Shown: piece by piece, positions 1 through 8,894 of the stretch | Layout: each line of letters begins with the position of its first letter | Position numbering within the stretch: position 1 is the first letter of the stretch | Assembly (NCBI GenBank): GCA_900316125.1 | Contig: ONBO01000011.1 | Location: forward strand, 1 to 38,740 | Length of the DNA stretch: 38,740 nt | Reading direction: 5' to 3' | DNA from: an uncultured Bacteroidales bacterium | GTDB lineage: Bacteria; Bacteroidota; Bacteroidia; Bacteroidales; Paludibacteraceae | The notes under the pieces: generated by a model | Database searches by the model: none | Told to the model about the DNA's origin: nothing | Seen by the model: only the letters and a program-made list of their open reading frames with translations | Program-made: the position numbers and the translations under genes

Positions 1-90
<90 letters not shown>

Positions 91-98
<8 letters not shown>

Positions 99-158
99 TT
101 TTTTCAAGAGCCGTAGGATGAAAATCCGACGGCTCTTTTTTTTGAAAAAAGGCGGCTA
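91..158. repeat. 15-bp inverted repeat enclosing the rRNA terminator
   Basis: TAGCCGCCTTTTTTC at 91-105 is repeated as its exact reverse complement at 144-158. The left arm includes the 3' strand of the 5S terminal helix. The arms enclose the terminator stem-loop, so a read-through transcript could fold into a long nested hairpin. The match is perfect over 15 bases. Confidence 0.85.
106..143 (+). terminator. Intrinsic terminator of the rRNA operon
   Basis: AAGAGCCGT (106-114) pairs with ACGGCTCTT (129-137). After one A/G mismatch the stem continues with GGAT/ATCC (116-119 with 124-127), closed by a GAAA tetraloop. A T-run (136-143) follows. This is a textbook rho-independent terminator placed 7 bases after the 5S rRNA. 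Confidence 0.92.
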
Positions 159-431
159 TTTCCTTTTTTATGCTTGTTCGCCTTGCTCACAAGCTTTTCG
201 CCCTCCGGGCGGCGGTCAGAAGACCGCTGTCGCTTACGCTCCGTAACTTTCAACTCTCAACCGTCAATTGTCAACTAAAAAGTATTATCTTTGCACCTGA
301 TTTTTAATTTTCAATTATCAACTGTACGTCACAGCTTCGCTGTTCCGTGCAATTTGGCTGCGCTCGGCATAATCTAAGTAAACTTAGCTTCTGCTCTCAC
401 TTGCACAAATTGTCAAAACTTTCAACTTAAT
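159..431. other. Non-coding spacer with small hairpins and REP-like sequence
   Basis: I see no gene here. The spacer holds several short perfect hairpins: CGCCC/GGGCG (199-203, 207-211), GCGGTC/GACCGC with an AGAA loop (212-227), CAGC/GCTG near 332-342, and the palindrome CTAAGTAAACTTAG (374-387) between GCGCTCGGCATAAT and TGCTCTCACTTGCA. It also holds runs of TCAACTnTCAA-type sequence. From memory, such stretches recur between genes in Bacteroidales genomes; whether they are mobile (REP-like) cannot be told from one window. Confidence 0.55.
268..293 (+). promoter_or_regulatory. Possible promoter upstream of cysteine synthase
   Basis: TATCTTTG (286-293) fits the Bacteroidetes -7 consensus TAnnTTTG, with a TTG (268-270) 15 bases upstream that is a little too close for the usual -33 box. 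Use of this site would give an untranslated leader of about 130 bases. It lies in repeat-like sequence, so the call is tentative. Confidence 0.4.
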
Positions 432-1340
432 ATGATCTACAACAACATCGTTGATTTAATAGGAAATACTCCTATGGTTAGCCTACATGAGACCACGGGG
501 TTTAATATCTTTGCTAAGGCTGAGTTTCTTAATCCTGGCGGTAGTATTAAAGACCGTCCTGCTATGAATATGATTATTCAGGCGGAAAATGAAGGCCTTT
601 TACACAAAGGTATGACTATAGTGGAACCTACATCGGGAAATACGGGCATAGGATTGGCTCTGGTGGGCGTTCGCCGTGGCTATAAGGTTATTATAGTGAT
701 GCCTGAAAATATGAGCGAGGAACGCAAGAAAATCATTAAATGTCTTGGTGCTGAACTTGTACTTACTCCTGCTGAAAAGAGTATTGACGGTAGTGTCAAG
801 GAGGCTGAGCGTATTGTTTATGAACTTGGCCGTAATGGTTTTATGCCGCAGCAGTTCACTAATAAGCATAATCCGTTGATTCACTATAAGACCACTGCTG
901 TTGAGATTGAAAGACAGATGGAGCGTCCTATTGATGTATTTGTGTCGGGGCTTGGCAGTGGCGGTACTCTACAGGGTATTGGAATGTACTTGAAGGAAAA
1001 GAATCCGAACATTAAGGTTGTGGCGGTGGAGCCTAAAGATGTGTCTGCTCTGCTTGGTGATGAGCCTGGTTTGCATCAGATACAGGGTATTGGTGATGGC
1101 TTTATCCCTGAAATTCTTGATACCAAGATGATTGATGAAGTGGTGGAGGTTAGCGATGATGACGCTATAAATACTACTCGCAGTCTTGCCCGTGTGCAAG
1201 GGCTTATGTGCGGAACTTCTTCTGGCGCTAATATCTGGGCTGCAATGCAGATGGCTAAGAAGTACGGAGCTGACAAGACTATTGTTACTGTATTGCCAGA
1301 CCGTATGGAGCGTTATTTCTCCACTGGTCTTCTTGATTAG
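432..1340 (+). CDS. cysK: Cysteine synthase (O-acetylserine sulfhydrylase), PLP-dependent
   Basis: A cytosolic enzyme of 302 residues that makes L-cysteine from O-acetylserine and sulfide. Family signatures are all present: NPGGSIKDR with the PLP-binding lysine K40, the substrate loop TSGNTG (67-72), the phosphate-cradle GSGGT (175-179), QGIGDGF (218-224) and GTSSGAN (261-267). The length is normal for CysK/CysM, and no regulatory CBS domain is attached. I cannot tell the CysK from the CysM subtype by sequence alone. It stands alone: an rRNA operon lies upstream and a convergent gene downstream, separated by a shared terminator. The ATG start is the first in frame and gives the family's usual N-terminus (IGNTPMVSL). 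Confidence 0.88.
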   Translation: MIYNNIVDLIGNTPMVSLHETTGFNIFAKAEFLNPGGSIKDRPAMNMIIQAENEGLLHKGMTIVEPTSGNTGIGLALVGVRRGYKVIIVMPENMSEERKKIIKCLGAELVLTPAEKSIDGSVKEAERIVYELGRNGFMPQQFTNKHNPLIHYKTTAVEIERQMERPIDVFVSGLGSGGTLQGIGMYLKEKNPNIKVVAVEPKDVSALLGDEPGLHQIQGIGDGFIPEILDTKMIDEVVEVSDDDAINTTRSLARVQGLMCGTSSGANIWAAMQMAKKYGADKTIVTVLPDRMERYFSTGLLD

Positions 1341-1370
1341 ATTAGTTTATTTTTTTTCTGGTTTTATACT

Positions 1371-1404
1371 AAAACAGGGTGGCTTTTTCAAGTCACCCTG
1401 TTTT
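1371..1404. terminator. Bidirectional terminator between cysK and the PFOR gene
   Basis: AAAACAGGGTG (1371-1381) pairs perfectly with CACCCTGTTTT (1394-1404). The stem extends inward through G-T, C-G, T-A and T-A pairs to a four-base loop. A-rich and T-rich flanks let it act on both strands, serving the two convergent genes that end at 1340 and 1426. Confidence 0.88.
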
Positions 1405-1425
1405 CTTTATGCTATATGCAGTATA

Positions 1426-4400
1426 TTAGTACTGCATGTTCTGCATACGCAGGTAGCTGTTGTAACGCCATTTGGCGTTGTCCTCAGCTGCTTGGAAGAG
1501 CTCTTCAGCCTCTGCAGGGTACTGTTTCATTACAGATGCGTAACGAACCTCGCCTTTGAGGAAATCCTTAAAGCCTTCCCAGTTTGGCTCCTTGCTGTCA
1601 AGAGAGAATGGGTTCTTGCCCTCAGCCTCAAGAGCAGGGTTGTAACGCCACAGGTGCCAGTAACCGCAAGCAACTGCTGCAGCCTCCTCAGCCTGTGATT
1701 TGCCCATGCCTTTCTTAAGACCGTGGTTGATACATGGAGCGTAAGCTATGATGATTGAAGGACCGTCGTATGCCTCTGCCTCACGGATAGCTTTCAAGCA
1801 CTGAGCCTGGTCAGCACCCATTGCAATCTGAGCTACGTATACATAGCCGTAGGTTGTGGCAATCATACCAAGGTCTTTCTTACGTACACGCTTACCAGCA
1901 GCGGCAAACTTAGCTATAGCACCTATTGGAGTAGCCTTAGAAGCCTGACCACCAGTGTTAGAGTAAACCTCTGTATCAAGTACAAGAATATTAACGTTCT
2001 TGCCAGATGCAATTACGTGGTCAAGACCGCCGTAACCTATATCGTAAGAAGCACCGTCGCCACCTACAATCCACTGGCTGCGTTTTACAAGGTAACCCTT
2101 GAGTTCAAGTATCTGTTTGCTGTAGTTACATCCGCAAGCCTCGCAAGCTGGAATAATCTTAGCTGCAAGCTCTTTAGACTTGGCTGCATCATTGTGGTTC
2201 TCAATCCATTCACGATACAGAGCCTTCATCTCATCTGTACACTTGGTGCACTCCTGAGCCTCTGTCATTATCTTAACGAGGCGTGCCTGCATCTTCTCAT
2301 TTGCAAGCTGCATACCAAGACCGTACTCGCAGAAGTCCTCAAACAGTGAGTTAGACCATGCTGGACCCTGACCCTTCTCATTTGTGGTGTATGGGGTTGA
2401 TGGTACTGAACCAGAGTATATTGAAGAGCAACCTGTAGCGTTGGCAATGATTTCACGGTCACCAAAGAGCTGAGAAATAAGTTTCAGGTATGGAGTCTCA
2501 CCGCAACCAGAGCAAGCGCCTGAGAACTCAAAGAGCGGAGTAGCGAACTGTGAGTTCTTTGGATTAGACTGAATATCAACAAGGTCTTGTTTAGACTTAA
2601 CGTTAGCTACGCAATACTCCCAGTTTGCAGCCTCGCCAAGCTGTCCCTCAAGTGGAACCATCTTAAGCGCAGGACCGCCAAGTTTTGGATTGCCTGGGCA
2701 GACATCGGCGCAGTTACCGCAACCAAGACAGTCCATAACACCCACCTGAATACGGAACTTCATGCCCTTCATAGGTGCAGGAACCTTCATTTCTATCATA
2801 TCGGCGTTAAGACCTGCGGCCTCTTTCTCATCCATTACAAACGGACGGATACAAGCGTGAGGACAAACAAACGCACACTTGTTACATTGGATACAGTTCT
2901 CTGCATTCCAAACTGGTACAAATGCTGCTACGCCACGTTTCTCACATGCGGCTGTACCTGCCTGCCATGTACCGTCTTCAATGCCTTTGAAGGCTGATAC
3001 TGGAAGTAGGTCACCGTCCTGAGCGTTGATAGGACGTACAACATTCTTGATGAATGCGCTGTCATTGTTTTGTACCTCTGCATCGTCTGGAAGATTAGCC
3101 CATGAAGCGTCAACTGTAAGCTGCTTGTACTCGCCGCCACGGTCAACAGCTGCGTTGTTCTTATCAACAACATCCTGACCTTTCTTGCCGTATGACTTAA
3201 CAATGAACTTCTTCATCTGCTCAACTGCAAGCTCTACAGGAATTACGCCTGTGATACGGAAGAATGCAGATTGGAGAATTGTATTGGTACGGTTGCCAAG
3301 ACCAATCTCTTGTGCAATCTGTGTTGCGTTTATGTAGTAAACAGTGATGTTGTTCTGCGCAAAGTAGCGTTTTACTTTGTTTGGTAGGTTCTCAACCAAG
3401 GTTTCGCCATCCCATACTGTGTTAAGAAGGAATGTGCCGTTCTTTTGCAGACCGCGTGTAACATCATACATCTTGAGGTATGCCTGTACGTGGCAAGCTA
3501 CAAAGTTTGGAGTGTTAACCAAATATGTGCTGCGGATAGGGCTGTCACCAAAACGCAGGTGAGAGCATGTGAAACCGCCTGACTTCTTGGAATCGTAAGA
3601 GAAGTATGCCTGGCAGTGCTTGTTGGTATTGTCACCAATAATCTTTACAGAGTTCTTGTTAGCACCTACAGTACCGTCTGCGCCAAGTCCGTAGAACTTA
3701 GCCTCAAACATACCCTCGCCGCCAAGAGCAATCTCCTCTTTCTTAGGCAGCGATGTAAAGGTTACATCATCAACCACACCTATGCAGAACTGGTTCTTAG
3801 GCTCATTCATTGCAAGGTTCTCATATACTGCAAGTATTTGTGCAGGAGTGGTGTCTTTAGAACCGAGACCGTAGCGGCCGCCTACTACAAGCGGAGCGTT
3901 CTCCTTTCCGTAAAGAACCTCTTTAACATCAAGATACATAGGCTCTCCGTTAGCACCTGGCTCTTTTGTACGGTCAAGCACTGCAATACGTTTTGCTGTG
4001 GCAGGAAGTACAGAGAGGAAGTGTTTTGCAGAGAACGGACGATATAGGTGAACAGCAATAAGTCCAACCTTCTCACCCTTGGCTGTAAGATAGTCAATAG
4101 TCTCACGAATGGCCTCTGTAACAGAACCCATTGCAACTATTACACGGTCAGCATCTGGTGCTCCGTAGTAGTTGAACAAGCCATACTCACGTCCTGTGAT
4201 TTTTGAAATCTCCTTCATGTAGTTTTCAACTATCTCAGGAACAGCGTTGTAATATGGATTGCAAGATTCTCTGTGCTGGAAGAAGTGGTCTGGGTTCTCA
4301 GCCATACCACGCATTACAGGCTTGTTAGGGTTGAGTGCTCTCTCACGGAACTCGGCAAGAGCCTTCTGGTCAATAAGTGGAGCCAGATCATCATTGTCAA

Positions 4401-4962
4401 GAGCCTCAATTTTCTGAATCTCATGTGATGTACGGAAACCGTCAAAGAAGTTTACAAACGGAACACGAGATTTGATGGTGGAGAGGTGTGCAACACCTGC
4501 AAGGTCCATAACCTCTTGTACAGAGCCTTCGCAGAGCATGGCAAAACCAGTCTGACGGCAAGCCATAACATCCTGGTGGTCACCAAATATACAAAGAGCG
4601 TGTGATGCAAGTGTACGTGCTGAAACGTGGAATACGCATGGAAGCAGCTCACCTGCAATCTTGTACATGTTAGGAATCATAAGGAGCAAGCCCTGTGATG
4701 CGGTGTAGGTGGTGGTTAGAGCACCTGCCTGCAATGAACCGTGTACGGCACCAGCAGCACCTGCCTCTGATTGCATTTCTTGTACTAAGACTGTCTCGCC
4801 AAAGATGTTTTTACGTCCGGCTGCAGCCCATTCATCAACGTACTCCGCCATTGTGGATGACGGTGTGATAGGGTAGATGGCAGCTACTTCTGAGAACATG
4901 TATGATACATGTGCCGCTGCCTGGTTACCATCACAAGTCAAGAATTTCTTTTCTTTCGCCAT
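1426..4962 (-). CDS. nifJ: Pyruvate:ferredoxin (flavodoxin) oxidoreductase
   Basis: A single-chain PFOR of 1178 residues that oxidises pyruvate with coenzyme A to acetyl-CoA and CO2 while reducing ferredoxin; it marks an anaerobic central metabolism. The N-terminal pyrimidine-binding domain begins with YPITPSSTMAEYVDEWA. A ferredoxin-like domain carries two 4Fe-4S motifs: C690, C693, C696, C700 and C745, C748, C751, C755. The proximal cluster cysteines appear around CSGCGETPYL, and GDGASYDIGYGG (968-979) is the thiamine diphosphate/Mg site. The length matches the homodimeric PFOR family (about 1170-1200). It is monocistronic, with its own -7 box and a terminator shared with cysK. Codon choice is strikingly uniform, as in highly expressed genes (my impression, not computed). 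Confidence 0.97.
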   Translation of the reverse strand: MAKEKKFLTCDGNQAAAHVSYMFSEVAAIYPITPSSTMAEYVDEWAAAGRKNIFGETVLVQEMQSEAGAAGAVHGSLQAGALTTTYTASQGLLLMIPNMYKIAGELLPCVFHVSARTLASHALCIFGDHQDVMACRQTGFAMLCEGSVQEVMDLAGVAHLSTIKSRVPFVNFFDGFRTSHEIQKIEALDNDDLAPLIDQKALAEFRERALNPNKPVMRGMAENPDHFFQHRESCNPYYNAVPEIVENYMKEISKITGREYGLFNYYGAPDADRVIVAMGSVTEAIRETIDYLTAKGEKVGLIAVHLYRPFSAKHFLSVLPATAKRIAVLDRTKEPGANGEPMYLDVKEVLYGKENAPLVVGGRYGLGSKDTTPAQILAVYENLAMNEPKNQFCIGVVDDVTFTSLPKKEEIALGGEGMFEAKFYGLGADGTVGANKNSVKIIGDNTNKHCQAYFSYDSKKSGGFTCSHLRFGDSPIRSTYLVNTPNFVACHVQAYLKMYDVTRGLQKNGTFLLNTVWDGETLVENLPNKVKRYFAQNNITVYYINATQIAQEIGLGNRTNTILQSAFFRITGVIPVELAVEQMKKFIVKSYGKKGQDVVDKNNAAVDRGGEYKQLTVDASWANLPDDAEVQNNDSAFIKNVVRPINAQDGDLLPVSAFKGIEDGTWQAGTAACEKRGVAAFVPVWNAENCIQCNKCAFVCPHACIRPFVMDEKEAAGLNADMIEMKVPAPMKGMKFRIQVGVMDCLGCGNCADVCPGNPKLGGPALKMVPLEGQLGEAANWEYCVANVKSKQDLVDIQSNPKNSQFATPLFEFSGACSGCGETPYLKLISQLFGDREIIANATGCSSIYSGSVPSTPYTTNEKGQGPAWSNSLFEDFCEYGLGMQLANEKMQARLVKIMTEAQECTKCTDEMKALYREWIENHNDAAKSKELAAKIIPACEACGCNYSKQILELKGYLVKRSQWIVGGDGASYDIGYGGLDHVIASGKNVNILVLDTEVYSNTGGQASKATPIGAIAKFAAAGKRVRKKDLGMIATTYGYVYVAQIAMGADQAQCLKAIREAEAYDGPSIIIAYAPCINHGLKKGMGKSQAEEAAAVACGYWHLWRYNPALEAEGKNPFSLDSKEPNWEGFKDFLKGEVRYASVMKQYPAEAEELFQAAEDNAKWRYNSYLRMQNMQY

Positions 4963-5023
4963 GTTGGATTGATTTTATAAAGTATTAGAAAATTGTATTA
5001 GTGCAAATTGCGCTTATAACGTG

Positions 5024-5031
5024 CAAAAATA
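5024..5031 (-). promoter_or_regulatory. -7 promoter box for the PFOR gene
   Basis: On the minus strand this reads TATTTTTG, a match to TAnnTTTG, 61 bases before the start codon. No convincing -33 element is seen at the right distance; the nearest TTTG is 12 bases upstream. Confidence 0.5.
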
Positions 5032-5056
5032 GTAATTTTTGTTCAAATTAAAGTTG

Positions 5057-5085
5057 TTTGAATGCTGTTTTTTTTAGTATTTTTG
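5057..5085 (+). promoter_or_regulatory. Promoter of the TonB-dependent receptor gene
   Basis: TTTG (5057-5060), a 17-base spacer, then TATTTTTG (5078-5085). Both boxes match the Bacteroidetes primary sigma factor consensus. The expected start of transcription near 5092 leaves a leader of only about 16 bases before the ATG at 5108. Confidence 0.65.
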
Positions 5086-5107
5086 CAACTGATTTTGAAT
5101 TACTACA

Positions 5108-7195
5108 ATGATTAAATTTTACTGTAAGCGTATTGCGTTGCGTTTCCGCCGTTTCAGCCGAAAGGGTTATGCAGTGTTCAGGTCAATACATAATGAGGTC
5201 ACTATTGGTCATGTGGCAAGTTATGTGGCTGACCGTCAGCTGTGTAAGTCTGGTGCGTGCGGTTCTGCTTCAAAAGCTGCAGCCATCATGATGTTTGCCC
5301 TTATGGGTTGCCCGCCTGATGCGGACGCCGATGAGGACCTACGCAGCATTGAACTGAATGAGGCTGTGGTGGAGGCCGCCATAGTGCATAGCGCTGCTCC
5401 TACATTTGGTGTGGGTGCGCAGATTGACGGCTCAGAGATAAATCTTCTTCCAGTTAGTAATGTTAATGAGGTGATTAGCGCCATGCCTGGCGTTGACCTA
5501 AGAACCAGAGGCGCAGGCGGTGCGCAGGCTGACCTCTCCATGAGAGGCGGCTCATTTGACCAGGTTTTAGTCCTTCTAAATGGTATAAACATTACAGACC
5601 CACGTACTGGTCATGCCACACTTGATATTCCTATAAATTTTAGTGCTGTTGACAGAGTTGACGTTATGCAGAATATATCATCGTCAACATTCGGCCTCTC
5701 CGCATTTAGCGGAGCGGTGAATCTTGTTACAAACGCTCGTAAGGAAAATTCTGTGGCGGCTGGCGTTTCCACTGGTATGTACGGCTTTTGCAATCCCTAC
5801 GCTATGCTGCGTCTTAACAGAGGCAAGTGGAGCGCTGTGGTTTCAGGAGATTATAACCAGTCTTCAGGTTATATTAAAAACACTGATTATAAATATGGAA
5901 ATCTATTCGCCCATCTGCTATGTGAGGATGGCGTGAGTGGTACGTGGAGTGTACAGGTTGGAGGTCAGCTAAAGGCGTTTGGCAGCAACTCTTTCTATTC
6001 TCTCAAGTATCCTGATCAGTTTGAGGCCACAAAGTGTGCCATTGCATCGCTCGGCTGGGACAAGGCGGTGAAGAACTGGCATCTTTATGCTGCTGTGTTT
6101 GGCAAGGCGCACTATGACAAGTTTGAACTATTCCGTGAAGGCGTGGTGATTCCACCATCGTGGTATAAAGGGCATAATTATCACTCTACCACTATTTTAG
6201 GTGGCAATATCAAGAGCCGCTATAATTTTAGTTGCGGCCATACTGATTTTGGTGTAGAGCTGCGTAATGAGAATATTCTCAGTAATGTGCTCGGCGATGA
6301 ACTCGCCACTCCCGTCCCTGTGTTCTTTGAAGGCGGAAAGGAGTTTTTTACTCACGGCAAGAACCGATTTAATGTAAATTATTTTGCTGAGCAGTCTTTA
6401 GTGTTTGGTGATTTTGCCATGGTTGTGGGTGCTTCGGGCAATTATAACACCATGTTCGGTAACAATTTCTCTTTTAATAGCAATTTTCTCTACAGGTTTC
6501 TTCAGGGTGGTAAGGTGTATGCAAGCCTTAACCGTGCCGTGCGTCTGCCTACTTTCACAGATTTGTACTATAAAAGTGTGACTCAGATTGCTAATCCAAA
6601 CCTTAAGCCTGAAAAGGCTCTTACGGCAGAGGTGGGCGCATCGTGGAGTAAAAAAGGCTTTACTGCTTCTCTTAGTGCATACTACCGTTACGGTGTGGAT
6701 ATTATAGACTGGGTAAGGCAGCCTGGTGAAGAGATGTGGCACAGTGTGAATCACACGCGTATTGATGCTTGGGGCTCGGAGGTGAGCGTGGGGTATAAGA
6801 TGGGCTACTGGTTGAAAAACATTGAGGCCTCATATTCGTACTGTCAGATGACAAAGGATGCAGGGGGGCTTGTCTCTGGTTATGCCCTTGATTACCTCAA
6901 ACATAAGGTCTCTCTCACTTTAGAGCATGGCATCTACAGCGGCCTGGGTGCAAGCTGGACTCTCTGCTACCGTGACCGTAACGGCTCTTACACCGATGCG
7001 GCTAATAATGTAGTGAACTACACTCCTGTCTGGCTTCTTGGCGGTAAAATCTACTGGCAGGATGACCGTGACCGCTTCAACCTCTACATAGAGGCCACAA
7101 ACATGCTAAACCAGAAATACTATGACTACGGCGGTGTGGAGCAGCCCGGAGTGTGGGTTAAAGTGGGAGGAAAGTTTAAGTTGACAATTTATTAA
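5108..7195 (+). CDS. TonB-dependent outer-membrane receptor
   Basis: A 695-residue outer-membrane active transporter of the TonB-dependent family. After the leader comes a plug domain (about 85-215; INLLPVSNVNEVISAMPGVD, then LSMRGGSFDQVLVLLNG), then a 22-strand-type barrel ending in the aromatic C-terminus KFKLTIY. Size and layout resemble BtuB/FecA-type receptors rather than the roughly 1000-residue SusC proteins, and no SusD-like lipoprotein gene is next to it. The substrate cannot be read from the sequence. The N-terminus is odd: a charged stretch with RFRRFSRKGYAVF, then EVTIG and a hydrophobic segment near residues 57-67, rather than a plain signal peptide. The last bases overlap the stop codon of the convergent gene. 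Confidence 0.9.
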   Translation: MIKFYCKRIALRFRRFSRKGYAVFRSIHNEVTIGHVASYVADRQLCKSGACGSASKAAAIMMFALMGCPPDADADEDLRSIELNEAVVEAAIVHSAAPTFGVGAQIDGSEINLLPVSNVNEVISAMPGVDLRTRGAGGAQADLSMRGGSFDQVLVLLNGINITDPRTGHATLDIPINFSAVDRVDVMQNISSSTFGLSAFSGAVNLVTNARKENSVAAGVSTGMYGFCNPYAMLRLNRGKWSAVVSGDYNQSSGYIKNTDYKYGNLFAHLLCEDGVSGTWSVQVGGQLKAFGSNSFYSLKYPDQFEATKCAIASLGWDKAVKNWHLYAAVFGKAHYDKFELFREGVVIPPSWYKGHNYHSTTILGGNIKSRYNFSCGHTDFGVELRNENILSNVLGDELATPVPVFFEGGKEFFTHGKNRFNVNYFAEQSLVFGDFAMVVGASGNYNTMFGNNFSFNSNFLYRFLQGGKVYASLNRAVRLPTFTDLYYKSVTQIANPNLKPEKALTAEVGASWSKKGFTASLSAYYRYGVDIIDWVRQPGEEMWHSVNHTRIDAWGSEVSVGYKMGYWLKNIEASYSYCQMTKDAGGLVSGYALDYLKHKVSLTLEHGIYSGLGASWTLCYRDRNGSYTDAANNVVNYTPVWLLGGKIYWQDDRDRFNLYIEATNMLNQKYYDYGGVEQPGVWVKVGGKFKLTIY

Positions 7196-8358
7196 TAGTC
7201 AAACTTGCTGACGCTGTGTGTGACATGACGTTGAATGAGGTATTTCCAGTAGGAGAGTAGGGGGCTTTTTGAACCGTGAAAGGTGCCTCGGAGCCATTTG
7301 CGGTCTGGGAAGATGCTCTTGAATATGAATCCTAAGACTCTTGGCGTGCTGCCAAGGGTCTTGAATTTTTTTTGCATAGACTGACGGAATGTCTGTTTGC
7401 CTGGTGTGGTTCCGCAGTGTGTGAGCATCGTTGGAGTAATTTCACGCCCTTCAAGAACAGAACTCTGATACTGAACGGGGATGGTGGTGCTGAACAGCTT
7501 GTTTACGCAGTTGAGCCCAAGCACCACGGCACTGCGCATCGAGGTGTCAGAAGTCTGCATTTTGAGTGTTTGCTCCACCATGTTCCAGCGTATGGGGCGG
7601 CTTAGCAGAAACTCGTTGATATCACACAAGTTACGCATGAAAATAACTCCGTTCTGCGTGTAGTCAAGATAGTTGTTCATGCAGAGATGTACAAGTTGCA
7701 TCTCATTTGAGTGGACATAGATGTTACCGTCAAGTTTTCTGTCTGTTTCAAAGGCAAGGTCAGCCACCGCATCGTCAGCCTCACCACAGAAAAATTTCCA
7801 ATGAATATCAGCAAAATATCTGCCGCTTGGAGTCTCACGGTAGATGTAGTGCATGGTCTTGTACTCCACATCGCTGAGCTCAGCATGGTATTTTGATTTG
7901 AACCCTGGCCAGTTGTCACAGTTCCAGCCTCCATGCAGCATAGCCTTCCAAACACTGTCACGGTCTGATTTTCTGACCATTATATCCACATCGCCCATGT
8001 AGCGTGCGCCAAGGTCATTATAGAAATCTGTGATAAGAGACGAGCCTTTTACAAGCGTTATTTTGTTATTGTAGCACAGCGATGCAATGTTTTCAATGGT
8101 GCCTTTCAGTTTTGTATTTAAAATTGACACCTGATAATATTTGGTACGCAGCATCAACGACACTTTATCAGGAAACACATCCGTTATGGCGTTTGTACGG
8201 GCGTTGCTATAGATGAAATTATCTATTTTATGAAATGCGGCAAGTTTGATAATGGTACCCCAGTCAGCGTCTTGAGCCTGCGCTTTTAACACGGCTTTAG
8301 CCTCCTCGTCAATTTTTTGGCAGGATAGCAGTATTATAATTTGTTCCTCTTTTGTCAT
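7192..8358 (-). CDS. Nucleotidyltransferase-fold protein (NTP_transf_5-like)
   Basis: A 388-residue protein that resembles the uncharacterised nucleotidyltransferase family (Pfam NTP_transf_5). Visible signatures are TLVKGSSL (K104, G105, S106) and ARYMGDVDIMV (R119, D123, D125), which fit a pol-beta-like fold with two metal-binding aspartates. No other domain or membrane segment is clear. Family members often sit in polysaccharide or peptide-modification clusters, and none is seen here. It starts 11 bases after the chromate-transporter gene stops, so it is probably the last gene of that minus-strand operon. Its stop codon overlaps the stop of the TonB receptor gene, leaving no room for a terminator between them. 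Its reaction is unknown. Confidence 0.75.
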   Translation of the reverse strand: MTKEEQIIILLSCQKIDEEAKAVLKAQAQDADWGTIIKLAAFHKIDNFIYSNARTNAITDVFPDKVSLMLRTKYYQVSILNTKLKGTIENIASLCYNNKITLVKGSSLITDFYNDLGARYMGDVDIMVRKSDRDSVWKAMLHGGWNCDNWPGFKSKYHAELSDVEYKTMHYIYRETPSGRYFADIHWKFFCGEADDAVADLAFETDRKLDGNIYVHSNEMQLVHLCMNNYLDYTQNGVIFMRNLCDINEFLLSRPIRWNMVEQTLKMQTSDTSMRSAVVLGLNCVNKLFSTTIPVQYQSSVLEGREITPTMLTHCGTTPGKQTFRQSMQKKFKTLGSTPRVLGFIFKSIFPDRKWLRGTFHGSKSPLLSYWKYLIQRHVTHSVSKFDY

Positions 8359-8369
8359 ATCGGGGTAAT

Positions 8370-8894
8370 TTAATATATAAGCACGCCGGCTATTCCAGAG
8401 AGGCAGAGCAGCATTATAGGGTTCACTTTAAGCACCGATGCCACCGCAACCACAGCAAATATGATGTAGCTGTACAAATCAATAAAGTTCTCACCGTTGC
8501 AAAGCACTATGGCCGCCGATGCAAGCAAACCCACAACCAGCGGCTTAAGCCCTGTGAATGCGTAAGTTACATATTTGTTCTGCTTAAACTTTAGGTAGAA
8601 AACAGAGACCAGACCAACCAGAATTATAGAAGGCAGTGTTACTGCAAATGTGGCTAATGCAGAGCCCCAAATGGAGCCAGATGCAGTATAGCCCACGTAT
8701 GTGGCGCAGTTAATGGCTATCGGGCCTGGCGTAGCCTGAGATATGGCCATTATATCAGTAAAATCTGATACGGAAATCCAGTTGTGTACGTTCACAACCT
8801 CATCCTGTATAAGTGCTGCAATGGCGTAACCGCCGCCAAAACCAAAGAGTCCGATCTTAAAGAATGTGAGGAATATTTGCAAATAGAGCATCAT
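8370..8894 (-). CDS. Chromate transporter, short-chain CHR protein (second of pair)
   Basis: A 174-residue inner-membrane protein with one CHR domain. It shows FGFGGGYAIAALIQDEVV near the N-terminus and the family motif QATPGPIAIN, followed by several hydrophobic segments. In the CHR superfamily, half-length proteins are encoded as adjacent pairs that act together, in place of one 400-residue ChrA. The start codon overlaps the stop of the upstream partner (ATGA), which indicates translational coupling. Chromate export is the activity shown for characterised members; the natural substrate of gut-type homologues is uncertain. Confidence 0.9.
   Translation of the reverse strand: MMLYLQIFLTFFKIGLFGFGGGYAIAALIQDEVVNVHNWISVSDFTDIMAISQATPGPIAINCATYVGYTASGSIWGSALATFAVTLPSIILVGLVSVFYLKFKQNKYVTYAFTGLKPLVVGLLASAAIVLCNGENFIDLYSYIIFAVVAVASVLKVNPIMLLCLSGIAGVLIY

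Noticed and set aside
1186..1698. A 170-codon plus-strand open frame across the cysK end and the PFOR gene end
   Set aside because: It runs through the shared terminator and antisense to PFOR. The product is low-complexity, Leu/Cys-rich and matches no family; it is a shadow of the well-supported genes.
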